In this document: positions 33,408 through 42,946 of the stretch, piece by piece
How positions within the stretch are numbered: the first letter of the stretch is position 1
Layout: every line of letters begins with the position of its first letter
Assembly (NCBI RefSeq): GCF_017893945.1
Contig: NZ_CP054257.1
Span: forward strand, 496,001-560,000
Length of the DNA stretch: 64,000 bases
Reading direction: 5' to 3'
From: Treponema parvum
GTDB taxonomy: Bacteria > Spirochaetota > Spirochaetia > Treponematales > Treponemataceae
The notes under the pieces: model-generated
Database searches by the model: none
What the model saw: only the letters and a program-made list of their open reading frames with translations
What the model was told of the DNA's origin: nothing
Made by a program: the position numbers and the translations under genes

Positions 33408-33427
33408 GCGGACTTCTGATTTGCAGA

Positions 33428-34384
33428 TTAATTTTTCCCCTTTGATACTACGATGATTCCTATGCATACCAGCAGAAGTGAAATGATCGCAACGCTTCCC
33501 GTGCTGTTCGCTTCATTTAAAAACACCGCCGAAAAAATAACTCCGAATACTGGATTTAAAAATCCGAAAATCACAACTTTTGAGACGTGGTTGTATTTTA
33601 AAAGTATCCCCCACAGCGAATAGGCGACCGTGCTTATCAGGGCCATGTAGATTAATAGCGAAACGGCCGCAAAAACTCTTCCGTCGGCAACAATCATCCT
33701 TCCTCCGGTAAAATATCCCGCCGCCGCCATTATCAAGCCGCCGAAGAAAAATTGCCAGCCGCTGAGCATTACGGGATTGTCGTTTTTCGAAAATCCTTTA
33801 AGAAAGGCTGCGGCGACCCCGTGCGCTATGGCAGATAAAAACAAAAAACCTTCTCCAATAAACTTAAAAGAAAGATCCGTTTGTGAAATTCCGCTCGTAC
33901 CCAGCAGATTTAGTATTACGACGCCGCAAAAACCGATCAGGCAGCCTGTGATTTTTCTAAGCGTAAGTTTTTCTTGTCGGAATATTAAGGACGCTACAAG
34001 TATTGAAGCGAATACGTTTGTCGCTCCTATGATCGCCGATTTTACGCCTAATGTGTGCGCAAGTCCGCCGTAAAGAAAAAAGTACTGTAAGACCGTCTGA
34101 AACGCGCAAAGCACGAAAACGCGTATCCATGAGCTTTTATCTGTGGGGAAAAGAATTTTTTTTGCTCCGACGCTTCCGCTTAAAATCGTAAGAATTCCGG
34201 CTATTATAAAACGCACTCCTGCAAAGAGTATCCGTGCGGGAATGTCTCCTGCCCCGATTGAAAAAAGAGCGTAGCCGCCTTTTATGCAGGGCACGGAACT
34301 TCCCCAAAATGCGCAGCATATCGCCGCGCATAAAAATACTACAACAGTGCGCTGAAAAAACGGCGTTTCGGCTTTATCTATCAT
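33428..34384 (-). CDS. EamA-family (DMT) transporter
   Basis: A 318-residue membrane protein with about ten hydrophobic helices in two EamA repeats, each ending in the typical [11 protein letters not shown] and [10 protein letters not shown] strands. The N-terminal [21 protein letters not shown] matches the family opening. DMT transporters move small metabolites, often outward. Its start overlaps the xylA stop (ATGA at 34381-34384), so it is translationally coupled to xylose isomerase, which hints at a sugar-related substrate; that is inference. Confidence 0.85.
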   Translation of the reverse strand: MIDKAETPFFQRTVVVFLCAAICCAFWGSSVPCIKGGYALFSIGAGDIPARILFAGVRFIIAGILTILSGSVGAKKILFPTDKSSWIRVFVLCAFQTVLQYFFLYGGLAHTLGVKSAIIGATNVFASILVASLIFRQEKLTLRKITGCLIGFCGVVILNLLGTSGISQTDLSFKFIGEGFLFLSAIAHGVAAAFLKGFSKNDNPVMLSGWQFFFGGLIMAAAGYFTGGRMIVADGRVFAAVSLLIYMALISTVAYSLWGILLKYNHVSKVVIFGFLNPVFGVIFSAVFLNEANSTGSVAIISLLLVCIGIIVVSKGKN

Positions 34385-35694
34385 CCTAAGATAATCTCAT
34401 TCATTATGTTTTCGTACAATTCCTGTTTTCCCGACGTGGAAGCGACTTTTTCATAAGGTGAAGCGAGAGAGGCCAATTCTTCCATAGTCATCTTGCCGTC
34501 GGCAAATTTTTTACCGTTCCCTCTTTTAAAACTCGAATAGCGTTCTTTAAGCATTTCAGGGATTCTGCCGTCGTCCAAGACTGCGAACGCTTTTTCAAGG
34601 CCGTGCGCAAAAATATCCATTCCGCCTATATGCGCTATAAACAGATCTTCCGGCGCGTTTGAATTTCGCCGCACCTTCGAATCGAAATTGAGTCCGCCGG
34701 TTTTAAAGCCGCCCATGCGGATTATCTGCAGCATTGCGTTTGTCGTTTCATATATGCTTGCGGGAAATTGATCCGTGTCCCAGCCGTTCATGGGATCGCC
34801 TCTGTTCGCGTCCACGGAACCTAGCATTCCGTTGTCCACACATACCGTAAGCTCATGCACGAAGTCGTGTCCTGCGAGCTCCGCGTGGTTCGCTTCGATG
34901 TTTAACTTAAAGTCTTTGTCAAGACCGTGAGAGCGCAAAAATCCTATGACGGTTTCGCTGTCAAAATCATACTGGTGTTTCGAAGGTTCCATAGGTTTGG
35001 GTTCGATGTAGAAACAGCCTTTAAATCCGTGTTTACGCGCATAATCGCGGGCCATGCTTAAAAAGAGCGCGAGGTGTTCTTTTTCGGCCTTCATGTCGGT
35101 ATTTAAAAGACTCATATAGCCTTCGCGTCCGCCCCAGAACGTGTAGCCGGCTCCGCCGAGCTTTATGGTCGCGTCGATCGCAGCTTTTACTTGAGACGCC
35201 GCCTGCGCCACCAGTTGGAAATCGGGATTCGTCGCCGCGCCGTTCATGTATCTGGGATTTGTGAACACGTTCGCGGTTCCCCAGAGAAGTTTTACGCCGG
35301 TAGCTTTTTGGCGTTCCAAAAGCAAATCTGTGATATGATCGAGATTTTTCACGCTGTCTTCAGGACTTCCCCCTTCGGGCGAAATGTCGCGGTCATGCCA
35401 ACAGTAATATCCCGCTCCGAGTTTTGTAAAAAATTCGAACGCCGCGTCGGCTTTTTCTTCCGCGTTCTGCCATGAAAAAATTCTTGTTCTTGAGCCGAAA
35501 GGATCGGTTCCGTCGGCGCAGAACGAGTGCCAATAAGCGACGGCAAAGCGGAGCCAGTCCTTCATCTTTTTACCGCCAACGATCTTTTCCGCGTCATAAT
35601 ATTTGAATGCGAGCGGATTTTTTGATTTTGGCCCCTCGTACTTGATTTCCCCTATGCCGGGGAAAAATTCTTTTGAACCTTTGAAAAACGACAT
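34381..35694 (-). CDS. xylA: xylose isomerase
   Basis: XylA converts D-xylose to D-xylulose. The sequence matches group II xylose isomerases: the metal and substrate segments [11 protein letters not shown] (catalytic His/Asp), [73 protein letters not shown] and [11 protein letters not shown]. At 437 residues it is the normal class II length. A GGAGG lies 7 bp before the ATG, right after the hairpin element at 35710-35772. It is downstream of xylB on the same strand. Confidence 0.96.
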   Translation of the reverse strand: MSFFKGSKEFFPGIGEIKYEGPKSKNPLAFKYYDAEKIVGGKKMKDWLRFAVAYWHSFCADGTDPFGSRTRIFSWQNAEEKADAAFEFFTKLGAGYYCWHDRDISPEGGSPEDSVKNLDHITDLLLERQKATGVKLLWGTANVFTNPRYMNGAATNPDFQLVAQAASQVKAAIDATIKLGGAGYTFWGGREGYMSLLNTDMKAEKEHLALFLSMARDYARKHGFKGCFYIEPKPMEPSKHQYDFDSETVIGFLRSHGLDKDFKLNIEANHAELAGHDFVHELTVCVDNGMLGSVDANRGDPMNGWDTDQFPASIYETTNAMLQIIRMGGFKTGGLNFDSKVRRNSNAPEDLFIAHIGGMDIFAHGLEKAFAVLDDGRIPEMLKERYSSFKRGNGKKFADGKMTMEELASLASPYEKVASTSGKQELYENIMNEIILG

Positions 35695-35709
35695 AACAAA
35701 CCTCCGTTA

Positions 35710-35772
35710 AAATTGCATGAGGGAGAAAATTTCGATTTTCGACCGAATGCAATTAGTGCGCATGAGCGCACT
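35710..35772 (-). repeat. dispersed hairpin element, copy 1 (upstream of xylA)
   Basis: Read in the xylA direction, AGTGCGC/GCGCACT (35755-35772) forms a first hairpin. The next one is ATTGCAT...ATGCAAT (outer arms 35747-35753 and 35712-35718) around GAAAAT-CGAA-ATTTTC (35725-35740). The GGAGG of xylA follows. The same block, with ATTGCAC/GTGCAAT outer arms, lies upstream of the flavin reductase gene at 47009-47067. Location after xylB makes it intercistronic here. Confidence 0.75.
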
Positions 35773-35780
35773 GTTTAATT

Positions 35781-37268
35781 TTATTTATAAAGGCCGCTCA
35801 AACAGCCCAGCATGGTTCTGTAATCATCGTACCGCGCGTCGTATGCTTTACGGTTTTGAGGATTCGGAACAGTAGACGCAGTGCCGTTTATCTTTACGTG
35901 TTCCGCGCACAAAGAAGCTATTGAAACTTTTTTGCCTTCGGAAAGCTCAAGCACGTAAAGAGCCTGCAATGCCGCTCCTAGGGCGGCGGCTTCGTCGTAA
36001 AGCGGCATGACGATAGGAAAACCCATTATGTCCGCCGTTATCTGCCGCCATATTGCGCTTTTTGCGCCGCCGCCTATGAGGCGGATTTCCTTGGCTTTGA
36101 ACCCGAGCTTTTCAAAAAGTTCGATTCCTCCCTTCATCGCAAAGGCTGCGCTTTCCAGGGCGGCGCGGCAGATGTTTTCTCTCTTGTAGTTCCCCGCGGT
36201 AAGGCCTTCTATGCTGCATTTGCCGTGCGGCAGGTGAGGAAAGCGCTCTCCGTTTAGATACGGCATTATAAATACTCCGTCCGCGCCGGGAACGGCTTTT
36301 GCAGCTTCTTCGTCAAAGTCTTTGACATTTAGGCCGAAAAGGTTCCTTGTGTATTCTGTTACGACGGTGCAATTCATCGTGCATAAAAGAGGGAGATATC
36401 CGCCCGTAGACGAACAGAATCCCGAAATTCCGTTTAAAGGATCTGCTACCAGGTTGTCCGAGTACCCGTAAAGAGTTCCCGAAGTTCCCATGCTCATGGT
36501 AAGAATTCCTTCTTCCACAGTTCCCGTCCCTATGGCACCCATCATATTATCGCCGCCGCCTGAAGAGACTACGATTCCCTCGGGGATGCCGAATTCTTCG
36601 CTCGCTTTTTTGCAAACCGTTCCGGCCGCCTTATCGGGGGAAATCAAAGGCGGAAGTTTTTCGTACAAGCCCGGATCGATCGCATCGCAGATTTTTTTTG
36701 ACCATATATGTTTTTTTGCGTTTAACAGCAACGTTCCCGATGCGTCGCCGTATTCCATCACATAATTTCCCGTAAGCAAAAAATTAACATAGTCGTGCGG
36801 GAGCATGATGTAGCGCATTGCATCAAACGCTTCTTTTTTGTGCTCTTTGAGCCACAGGATTTTTCCGGCGGTAAAACTCGGTATGATTACATTTCCCGCT
36901 TCCTCTATGACTTTTTCGTCTCCGCCCAGTTTTTTCGTAAGAGCCTTGCACTCTTGGAGTGTTGTAGAGTCGTTCCAAAGTTTAATGTTGTAAACAGGCT
37001 CGGCGTTTTTATCCAAAGCGATAAAACCGTGCTGTTGGCCTGAAACGCCCAATGCCCTTATCGAAGCTCGTATTTCAGACGGAATTCGCTCAAAGCAGGA
37101 CTTAAGAGCGTCCTTGTACCACTGCGTTTTTTGTTCGCGGGTGCCGGCGTTTTCGGCAATCATATCGATTTTAGCCGACGTTTTAATAACTTCCTTACGC
37201 TCGGCGTAGTCGTATATGACTATCTTCATACTCTGTGTGCCGAGATCTATTCCTGCGACTGTTTTCAT
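35781..37268 (-). CDS. xylB: xylulokinase
   Basis: XylB phosphorylates D-xylulose to xylulose-5-P for the pentose phosphate pathway. FGGY-kinase landmarks are AGIDLGTQSMKIVIYD at the N-terminus (phosphate loop), VSGQQHGFIALD, the VSSGGGDNMMGAIGTG ATP-site loop, and RLIGGGAKSAIWRQITADIM near the C-terminus. At 495 residues it is full length. A GGAG precedes the ATG. It begins the xylB-xylA-EamA run and is divergent from an AraC-type regulator. Confidence 0.95.
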   Translation of the reverse strand: MKTVAGIDLGTQSMKIVIYDYAERKEVIKTSAKIDMIAENAGTREQKTQWYKDALKSCFERIPSEIRASIRALGVSGQQHGFIALDKNAEPVYNIKLWNDSTTLQECKALTKKLGGDEKVIEEAGNVIIPSFTAGKILWLKEHKKEAFDAMRYIMLPHDYVNFLLTGNYVMEYGDASGTLLLNAKKHIWSKKICDAIDPGLYEKLPPLISPDKAAGTVCKKASEEFGIPEGIVVSSGGGDNMMGAIGTGTVEEGILTMSMGTSGTLYGYSDNLVADPLNGISGFCSSTGGYLPLLCTMNCTVVTEYTRNLFGLNVKDFDEEAAKAVPGADGVFIMPYLNGERFPHLPHGKCSIEGLTAGNYKRENICRAALESAAFAMKGGIELFEKLGFKAKEIRLIGGGAKSAIWRQITADIMGFPIVMPLYDEAAALGAALQALYVLELSEGKKVSIASLCAEHVKINGTASTVPNPQNRKAYDARYDDYRTMLGCLSGLYK

Positions 37269-37376
37269 AATCCGCTCCGCTCTACAGCATATAATTAAAA
37301 AGAAAAAATAAACAGATGCCGGATCAAAATACGATGCGTCAGCCGGGCATCCTTATATGACGGAATTGTTTTTCCG

Positions 37377-37455
37377 ATCAATTGTCGATTTAATTATCAA
37401 TTATAAATTTCTTCGCTTACATAGCAAAAATTGATTTTACATATCTATAATTGAT
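37377..37455. promoter_or_regulatory. shared xyl regulatory region with four ATCAATT half-sites
   Basis: ATCAATT occurs in direct orientation at 37377-37383 and 37396-37402 (19 bp apart) and in reverse at 37429-37435 and 37449-37455 (20 bp apart). The inner-to-outer pair TATCAATTATA (37395-37405) and its complement (37446-37456) form an 11-bp inverted repeat. AraC-family proteins bind tandem half-sites about two helical turns apart. Two opposed pairs suggest one serves xylB and the other the regulator gene. Confidence 0.65.
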
Positions 37456-37465
37456 ATTATATAAT
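37437..37465 (+). promoter_or_regulatory. promoter of the AraC-type regulator
   Basis: TTACAT (37437-37442) and TATAAT (37460-37465) are 17 bp apart. The -10 ends 6 nt before the ATG at 37472, and there is no Shine-Dalgarno. The half-site at 37449-37455 lies between the two hexamers, so the regulator could repress itself. Confidence 0.55.
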
Positions 37466-37471
37466 ACGTTT

Positions 37472-38320
37472 ATGAATATTATCGACGCGGTCTACGTGTA
37501 CCGCATGTTTATGGGGCGCAAGGCTTCATGGAACGGAAGGTACCATTCTCACAAAGAAGGACAGTTTGAAATTCATTTTTTTGTGGAAGGAGCGGGTTCG
37601 TTTCTGTCGAATAAAAAAAGAATTCCCATCAGAAATAAGACAATGTTTTTAACTTTGCCGCAGGAATTTCATTCCATTCTGCCGGACAGGATCGTAAAAC
37701 CGATAACCTATTATGCGATTTTATTTTCGCTCTCTCCTAAAAAAGACCGCCGGCTGTACGAGTTTTTGAGCCGTCTTTCAAGCTCTGCGGAAAAAAAGCA
37801 GAACGTGGAAGAAAGCAGCATTCAGTTTATCTTTGAAGAAATTTTTCATTCGGCGAATTCCAAAAGTAAAATTTTAAAAAAGTCCGCCGAGCTTTTGATG
37901 CAGGGGCTAATATACAGGTTTTTTATGGGAGACAAAGCTCCCGTTTCGGAGCGCAGGACGGATATTGCGGCGGATTTTCCCGTAAGCGGCGGCAGAGTCG
38001 AGCAGTCGATAAAGATCATGGAAGAAAGGATCTATCAAAACCTTAAAATCGAAGATCTTGCAGGCGAAATGGGAATTTCACCCGAGCATTATATTAGAAT
38101 TTTTAGAAAGAAGATGAATATTACGCCTCTGCAATACTTTTACAGGCTCAAGATAAAAACGGCCGCGGCGATGATATGCAACACCGATCTTTACATAAGC
38201 GATATTTCAAAAAAAATGTCTTTTGAAAATCCGTTCCATTTTTCAAGAATATTTAAAAAATGCGCGGGACTGAGTCCCAGCGCCTACCGCAAGCTATACG
38301 GCGCCGGTGCTTTATTTTGA
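37472..38320 (+). CDS. AraC-family transcriptional regulator, probably of xylose genes
   Basis: A 282-residue regulator with an N-terminal cupin-like sensing domain (WNGRYHSHKEGQFEIHFFVEGAG) and two C-terminal helix-turn-helix units: LKIEDLAGEMGISPEHYIRIFRKKMNITPLQYF and ISDISKKMSFENPFHFSRIFKKCAGLSPSAYRKL. It is divergent from xylB and the intervening region has paired repeats, so xylose or xylulose control is likely (inference). I use ATG 37472, placing it next to a TATAAT; a TTG at 37451 lies inside the promoter. Its 3' end overlaps argD by 9 bp. Confidence 0.85.
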   Translation: MNIIDAVYVYRMFMGRKASWNGRYHSHKEGQFEIHFFVEGAGSFLSNKKRIPIRNKTMFLTLPQEFHSILPDRIVKPITYYAILFSLSPKKDRRLYEFLSRLSSSAEKKQNVEESSIQFIFEEIFHSANSKSKILKKSAELLMQGLIYRFFMGDKAPVSERRTDIAADFPVSGGRVEQSIKIMEERIYQNLKIEDLAGEMGISPEHYIRIFRKKMNITPLQYFYRLKIKTAAAMICNTDLYISDISKKMSFENPFHFSRIFKKCAGLSPSAYRKLYGAGALF

Positions 38321-39484
38321 AAAGGAATCCAGCACCTTTTTAAAAATGGCAAGTCCCTTGTCCATTTCTTTTTTACCGATCACCAGCGGCGGAAGGAATC
38401 GCACGACGGAAGTTCCTGCGACGGAAGTGCAAAGACCTTCTTTCATACAGGCAACTTCAATGTCGAAAGGTTTTATTGCCGGAACGATTTCTACGCCGAT
38501 CATGAGGCCTTTGCCGCGCACGTCCCTCACGATGGGAGAATTCCAGCTGCGTATGGAGCTGCGTATAAAGTCGCCTTTTTCTTTTACCTTGTCCATAAAG
38601 CCTTCGGACGCGAGCGTGTTCAACACGACAAGGCCGGCGGCGCATGCAAGCGGGTTGCCTGCAAATGTCGACTGATGATCGCCCGCTGCAAACACGTTTG
38701 CAGCTTTCCCTCTGAACAGGCATGCTCCCATAGGCACGCCGCCGGCAATTCCCTTGGCCAGCGTAACCGCTTCAGGTTCAATGCCCAGTGCATCGCAGGC
38801 GAGAAAGGTTCCCGTGCGGCCTATTCCTGTTTGAACTTCATCGGCAATCACTATCGCGCCCGCTTTCCGCGCTTGCTCTGCGGCAGCCTTCGCCCATTCC
38901 GGGTCTATGAGGTTTACTCCGCCTTCGCCTTGAACGCACTCGATCATGAGTGCCGCCGTAGTTTCGTCAAAGGCGCTCTTTATCGCTTCAAAATCATTTG
39001 CCTTTATGGTTTTAAATCCTTCGGCATAGGGCGCAAAATACGGCGGATGGAATTTTTCCTGTCCTGTGGCCGTAAGGGTAGCTATGGTTCTTCCGTGAAA
39101 AGAATTTTCAAGCGTGTAAATCACGTTGCGTTTTTTGCCGCCGTTCAGATATCCGTATTTTCGCGCGAGTTTTATCGCCGCTTCGTTCGCTTCGGCTCCG
39201 GAATTTCCGAAAAATCCTTTTTCAAAACCGGCAGCGGCAAGAAGTTCTTGGGCGAACCTTATTCCTACGTCGCTTAAGTAATAGTTTGAAATATGTATCT
39301 CTTTTGCGGCTTGTTTTTTTATCGCTTTTACGAGCGGTTTATAGTTGTGTCCCAGACAATTGACTCCGATTCCTGACAAAAAATCTATGTATTCTTTGCC
39401 GTCTTTGTCGTACAGCCGGGCGCCTTTTCCTCTTACGAAGACCGTGTCGAAGCTGCCGTAGTTATTTACGATTAATTTTTCCAT
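38312..39484 (-). CDS. argD: acetylornithine aminotransferase
   Basis: ArgD, a class III PLP aminotransferase of arginine synthesis, transfers an amino group to N-acetylglutamate semialdehyde. Visible are FGNSGAEANEAAIKLARKYG near residue 100, HGRTIATLTATGQ, the VQGEGGVN segment, the PLP aspartate region VIADEVQTGIGRTG near 210 and the Schiff-base lysine in VTLAKGIAGGVPMG. At 390 residues it is of normal length. AAGGTG serves as ribosome binding site. It is the last gene of the argJ-argB-argD run, 36 bp after argB. Confidence 0.93.
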   Translation of the reverse strand: MEKLIVNNYGSFDTVFVRGKGARLYDKDGKEYIDFLSGIGVNCLGHNYKPLVKAIKKQAAKEIHISNYYLSDVGIRFAQELLAAAGFEKGFFGNSGAEANEAAIKLARKYGYLNGGKKRNVIYTLENSFHGRTIATLTATGQEKFHPPYFAPYAEGFKTIKANDFEAIKSAFDETTAALMIECVQGEGGVNLIDPEWAKAAAEQARKAGAIVIADEVQTGIGRTGTFLACDALGIEPEAVTLAKGIAGGVPMGACLFRGKAANVFAAGDHQSTFAGNPLACAAGLVVLNTLASEGFMDKVKEKGDFIRSSIRSWNSPIVRDVRGKGLMIGVEIVPAIKPFDIEVACMKEGLCTSVAGTSVVRFLPPLVIGKKEMDKGLAIFKKVLDSFSK

Positions 39485-39520
39485 AACGCACCTTGATTAA
39501 AAATCCTTATATGCTTGATT

Positions 39521-40438
39521 TCAATATATCATTGTTCCGATTCCCCTGTCGCTGAACATTTCGATCAAAAGCGAATGAGGAACGCGTCCGTCGATTATGT
39601 GGGCTCGCGGAACGCCGCCTTTTAGCGCGATCATGCAGCATTCTACCTTTGGGATCATGCCGCCGACTATGACCTTGTTTTCGATAAGATCCGGCACCGA
39701 CGAGGCCCGTATTCTGTGGATGAGCGACATCGGATCGTTCATGTCTTTTAAAACTCCGGGAACGTTCGTAAGCTGCAGGAATTTTTCGGCTTTAAGAGCG
39801 ACCGCGATCTTTGCGGCTGCGGTGTCGGCGTTTATGTTGTAATAATTAAAATCGCCCTGTTCGCCCAGCGCGACCGTAGATATTACCGGTATAAAACCTT
39901 CGTCCAACAAGGATATTACGATTTGGGGATTTACCTGAGTGACTTCGCCAACCAAGCCTAAATCTTCGCCTTTTGAAACTTTTTTTGCGCGGAGCAATGC
40001 GGAATCTATGCCGCTCAGTCCTACTGCTCTTCCGCCTTCCTGCAGTAAAAGGCCCACTATGTCTTTATTAAGCTTGCCGGTTAAAACCATTTGGACTATT
40101 TCCATAGTTTCGCTGTCGGTGTAGCGAAGCCCGTTTACAAAGCGACTTTCTTTTCCTACGCGCTCGAGCATTTTATTGATTTCAGGGCCGCCGCCGTGCA
40201 CGAGCACTACTTGAACGCCGATCGTGTTAAGAAGCACAAGGTCTTTCATGACGGCGGATTTTAGTTCGTCGTTAAGCATTGCGTTGCCGCCGTATTTTAC
40301 GACTACGATCTTGCCCACCCACTGTTTAAAATAGGGCATAGCCTGAATCAGTACGTTTGACCAGTGTTCGTTATCCAAGGGTTTTTCGTTTCCGCCGGCC
40401 GTATCTTCCGAGTCTTTTATTTTAACATCATTTTCCAT
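39521..40438 (-). CDS. argB: acetylglutamate kinase
   Basis: ArgB phosphorylates N-acetyl-L-glutamate, the second step of arginine synthesis. The amino-acid-kinase fold shows [10 protein letters not shown] near residue 48, [23 protein letters not shown], the substrate loop [14 protein letters not shown] and [16 protein letters not shown] near the C-terminal domain. The first ~25 residues are an acidic extension. An AAGGA precedes the ATG. It lies 84 bp after argJ and 36 bp before argD. Confidence 0.94.
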   Translation of the reverse strand: MENDVKIKDSEDTAGGNEKPLDNEHWSNVLIQAMPYFKQWVGKIVVVKYGGNAMLNDELKSAVMKDLVLLNTIGVQVVLVHGGGPEINKMLERVGKESRFVNGLRYTDSETMEIVQMVLTGKLNKDIVGLLLQEGGRAVGLSGIDSALLRAKKVSKGEDLGLVGEVTQVNPQIVISLLDEGFIPVISTVALGEQGDFNYYNINADTAAAKIAVALKAEKFLQLTNVPGVLKDMNDPMSLIHRIRASSVPDLIENKVIVGGMIPKVECCMIALKGGVPRAHIIDGRVPHSLLIEMFSDRGIGTMIY

Positions 40439-40522
40439 GGGTACATCCTTAAAATGCGGTTTTTATAACACGCTGCGATGCGAAGGCTTTTCGTCTATCG
40501 GGAGCGTTAAAGACCGCCGCGT

Positions 40523-41848
40523 TTACGTGCGATAGTCGCCGTTGATTTTTACATAGTCGTAAGTCAGATCGCAGCCCCACGCCCTGGCTTCCGCATTTCC
40601 GTCTTCCATAGTGACAAGTATTTGGACGGCTTCTTCTTTTAGTATTTCTTTTGCAAGATCTTCGTCAAAATTTAGAGGAACGCCGAGTTCGAAGACTTTT
40701 ACGGCTTTAATTCCGTCTTTTTTCAATATGCCGTTATCAGGAATTTTTTCGGAAAGAGGACCCGCTTCGTCTTCCTTGCCCGGCGTAAAGTACCGGTGCG
40801 CGCCGGTGCGGCTTATGAAATAAACCGAAGTTTTTTCCGGAGTAAAATATGCACCCGAATATCCCATTGCGCATAAAATACGGCCCCAGTTTGCGTCTTT
40901 TCCGAACATTGCGGCTTTTACAAGGTTTGAGCCGATAACTTCCTTTGCAAGCTGCCGTGCGCTTTCTATGTCTTTTGCTCCTACTGTGCGGCATTCGATC
41001 AGGCGGCTTGCGCCTTCTCCGTCCGCAGCGATTTTTTTTGCCATGACGGTGCTGAGAGCGTTCAGAGCTTCAAAGAATGTGTCGAAATCTTTTCCTTCCG
41101 ATGTTATTTGAGCGTTGCCGGCCATACCGTTTGCCATAATCGTGAGTGTGTCGTTCGTGCTTGTGTCGCCGTCGATCGAAACGCAGTTAAAAGTTCCTTC
41201 CGCGCTTAGGCGCAGGGCTTTTTCAAGCATCGGTTTGTTTATCGCGCAGTCCGTAGTGATAAAGCAGAGCATCGTTCCCAAATTTATGTGGATCATTCCG
41301 CTGCCCTTGCACATTGCGCCGATCGTAACGGTTTTGCCGCCGATCACGGTCTTAACGGCGCATTCTTTGTATTGAGTGTCCGTCGTCATGATCGCAACGC
41401 GCGCCTGTTCATGGCCTTTCTTCGAAAGTCCCGATTTAAGACTTTCCATGTTCCGCTCGATTTTTTCTACGGGAAGCTGCTGACCTATGACTCCCGTCGA
41501 ACAGACTATGACGTCTTCAGGGCTGATCCCCAGAGCGTCGGCGGCGCTTTTTGCCATCCTGTATGCGTTTTCGGCTCCTTTTTCGCCCGTACAGGCGTTT
41601 GCGTTGCCGCTGTTGGCTATGACCGCTTGAATTTTTCTGCCGGCAATATGCTTTTGAGTGAGTTTTACGCTTTCTGCCTTGACTCTGTTTTGAGTAAAAA
41701 GGCCTGCCGCCGTGCAGGGCTTTTCCGAGAATATGAGAGCGGTATCGTTCGTTTTGCGGTTAGGCTTGATTTTGCAAAGGACGCCGTTTGCTGTAAATCC
41801 TTGCGGCGCCGTAACCCCGCCGTCGGTAAAGCATATGTCGTAATGCAT
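40523..41848 (-). CDS. argJ: bifunctional glutamate N-acetyltransferase / amino-acid acetyltransferase
   Basis: ArgJ recycles the acetyl group from N-acetylornithine to glutamate and may also make N-acetylglutamate from acetyl-CoA. It self-cleaves before a conserved threonine; here the motif is KGSGMIHINLGTML, with Gly in place of the usual Ala before the Thr. GLFTQNRVKAESV, IANSGNANACTG and NWGRILCAMGYSG are further family segments. The protein has 441 residues, longer than the usual ~400. Translation starts with a GGAG site; the promoter carries two ARG-box-like sites. Confidence 0.93.
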   Translation of the reverse strand: MHYDICFTDGGVTAPQGFTANGVLCKIKPNRKTNDTALIFSEKPCTAAGLFTQNRVKAESVKLTQKHIAGRKIQAVIANSGNANACTGEKGAENAYRMAKSAADALGISPEDVIVCSTGVIGQQLPVEKIERNMESLKSGLSKKGHEQARVAIMTTDTQYKECAVKTVIGGKTVTIGAMCKGSGMIHINLGTMLCFITTDCAINKPMLEKALRLSAEGTFNCVSIDGDTSTNDTLTIMANGMAGNAQITSEGKDFDTFFEALNALSTVMAKKIAADGEGASRLIECRTVGAKDIESARQLAKEVIGSNLVKAAMFGKDANWGRILCAMGYSGAYFTPEKTSVYFISRTGAHRYFTPGKEDEAGPLSEKIPDNGILKKDGIKAVKVFELGVPLNFDEDLAKEILKEEAVQILVTMEDGNAEARAWGCDLTYDYVKINGDYRT

Positions 41849-41880
41849 AAGTATACACTCCGGTTAAATATTTATGCATA
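41845..41880 (-). promoter_or_regulatory. two tandem ARG-box-like operators of argJBD
   Basis: Box 1 (41865-41880) reads TATGCATAAATATTTA on the minus strand, 14 of 16 matches to the ArgR/AhrC consensus form TATGAATAAATATTCA. Box 2 (41845-41858) reads TGTATACTTATGCA, about 11 of 14. Their centres are 21 bp apart, as in classical double ARG boxes. Box 1 covers the expected transcription start and box 2 the start codon, so arginine-dependent repression is likely. Confidence 0.65.
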
Positions 41881-41882
41881 CG

Positions 41883-41911
41883 AGTATAGCACAAACGCAA
41901 TAGGGCGGCAA
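41883..41911 (-). promoter_or_regulatory. promoter of argJ-argB-argD
   Basis: On the minus strand TTGCCG (41906-41911) and TATACT (41883-41888) are 17 bp apart. The start would fall inside ARG box 1. Confidence 0.65.
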
Positions 41912-41924
41912 GCAAAATGCTGAT

Positions 41925-42674
41925 TTAGGGATCCAAGTTCAAATCCTTAAATTTTGAAAGAATTTTAGGATTTATATCCTGATATAAATAAATTCCTTCC
42001 CTGTCATCCTCTTTAAGGCCTTTAAGGGCTTTAAGCTTTTTTATTGAATCAGGATTTGTATTCTTTTTTGCATATATGGCGCCTATGTCTACCAGTTTTT
42101 TACTTACAATGAGCTCGCCTCCCGCTGCAAGGTTTTGAAGGCGGCAGGCAAGATTTATTCCGTAGCCCACATAATCTCTGTATTTTAGCTGGGAAGCTTC
42201 CGCTGAAATTTCATATTTATATACTTTGTCCAATACCAAAGCTCCGCCTATTGACAGATCTCTGTAGGATTTAAATAATTCTTCATTTGCAAATTCTATA
42301 TATGCTGCAAAAACCGTAATGGCTTCTTTTATGGCAACCCCGTCCAACTTATCCCATATGACCAAGGCTCCGTCGCCTAAAAGCTTGTAATACGAGCAAT
42401 TATAGCCGAATTGGTTAAGACATGAAAGAAAATTGGAAGTAAAAGATTTAATCAATCCGAAAACAACCGTTTCCTCATTGTTGCACATAAAATCACTAAA
42501 ACCGCGCACGTCAATACAAAGTATCAACGAATCGGGTCTTGTTTCTCCGAGATATACATTGTCAAATATATCGATCGGTCCTTTTCTTAGGGCTTCCATG
42601 GTGAGCAAATCAAGTTCTATTGTATCGCTTTTTGATGTTCCAAGTCCTAATTCCGATATCAGATCTTCACTCAT
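41925..42674 (-). CDS. class III nucleotide-cyclase-like protein
   Basis: A 249-residue protein with a class III adenylate/guanylate cyclase homology domain from about residue 48 to 200. The two metal-binding aspartates are D55 (CIDVRGFS) and D101 (LLGDGALVIW), the base-contacting Lys is at 97, and the transition-state pair is N174 and R178 (GYGINLACRLQ). The usual Asp/Thr of the base-selection site is not obvious. No membrane segment or sensor domain is seen, so it is cytosolic. The start is chosen for its position 6 nt after a TATACT; there is no ribosome binding site. Confidence 0.75.
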   Translation of the reverse strand: MSEDLISELGLGTSKSDTIELDLLTMEALRKGPIDIFDNVYLGETRPDSLILCIDVRGFSDFMCNNEETVVFGLIKSFTSNFLSCLNQFGYNCSYYKLLGDGALVIWDKLDGVAIKEAITVFAAYIEFANEELFKSYRDLSIGGALVLDKVYKYEISAEASQLKYRDYVGYGINLACRLQNLAAGGELIVSKKLVDIGAIYAKKNTNPDSIKKLKALKGLKEDDREGIYLYQDINPKILSKFKDLNLDP

Positions 42675-42680
42675 GCGCCC

Positions 42681-42686
42681 AGTATA
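42681..42686 (-). promoter_or_regulatory. -10 element of the cyclase-like gene
   Basis: TATACT on the minus strand ends 6 nt before the ATG at 42674. The upstream region is AT-rich but no good -35 is present. With no Shine-Dalgarno, this start also looks leaderless. Confidence 0.4.
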
Positions 42687-42946
42687 ATATATACTTAAAA
42701 AATATAAAACCGCATGCATTTGACGTTTTGCACAGTTGAGTCGGATTTTTACGCCGGATCTGAGCGCGGAATGCGGCGGTAAGCAAAATTCAAAACGGGT
42801 GTGAAGATCGGTGTGCCTTTGCGCGCGAGAACCGGTGCGTTGCGGCGCACTAAGACCGGCACGCTGCAATGCATAACAAGATCGGCGGCTGCGCACTAAA
42901 AGCGGCGCTCTCCGGAGCGCACGGTAAACGGTAAGTCGGAATTTGC
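42687..42946. other. GC-rich quasi-repetitive spacer
   Basis: No gene is supported. The segment repeats words such as gcgcac, accggtgcg, gcggcgc and tgcaatgc in loose succession. It contains a GCGCTC/GAGCGC hairpin at 42905-42920, just past the MATE stop on the minus strand and followed by a short T-run, which may act as a weak terminator. Confidence 0.35.
42905..42920 (-). terminator. possible terminator downstream of the MATE gene
   Basis: A perfect 6-bp GC stem with a 4-nt loop, followed on the minus strand by CGCTTTTA. The T-run is short, so termination is uncertain. Confidence 0.35.
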
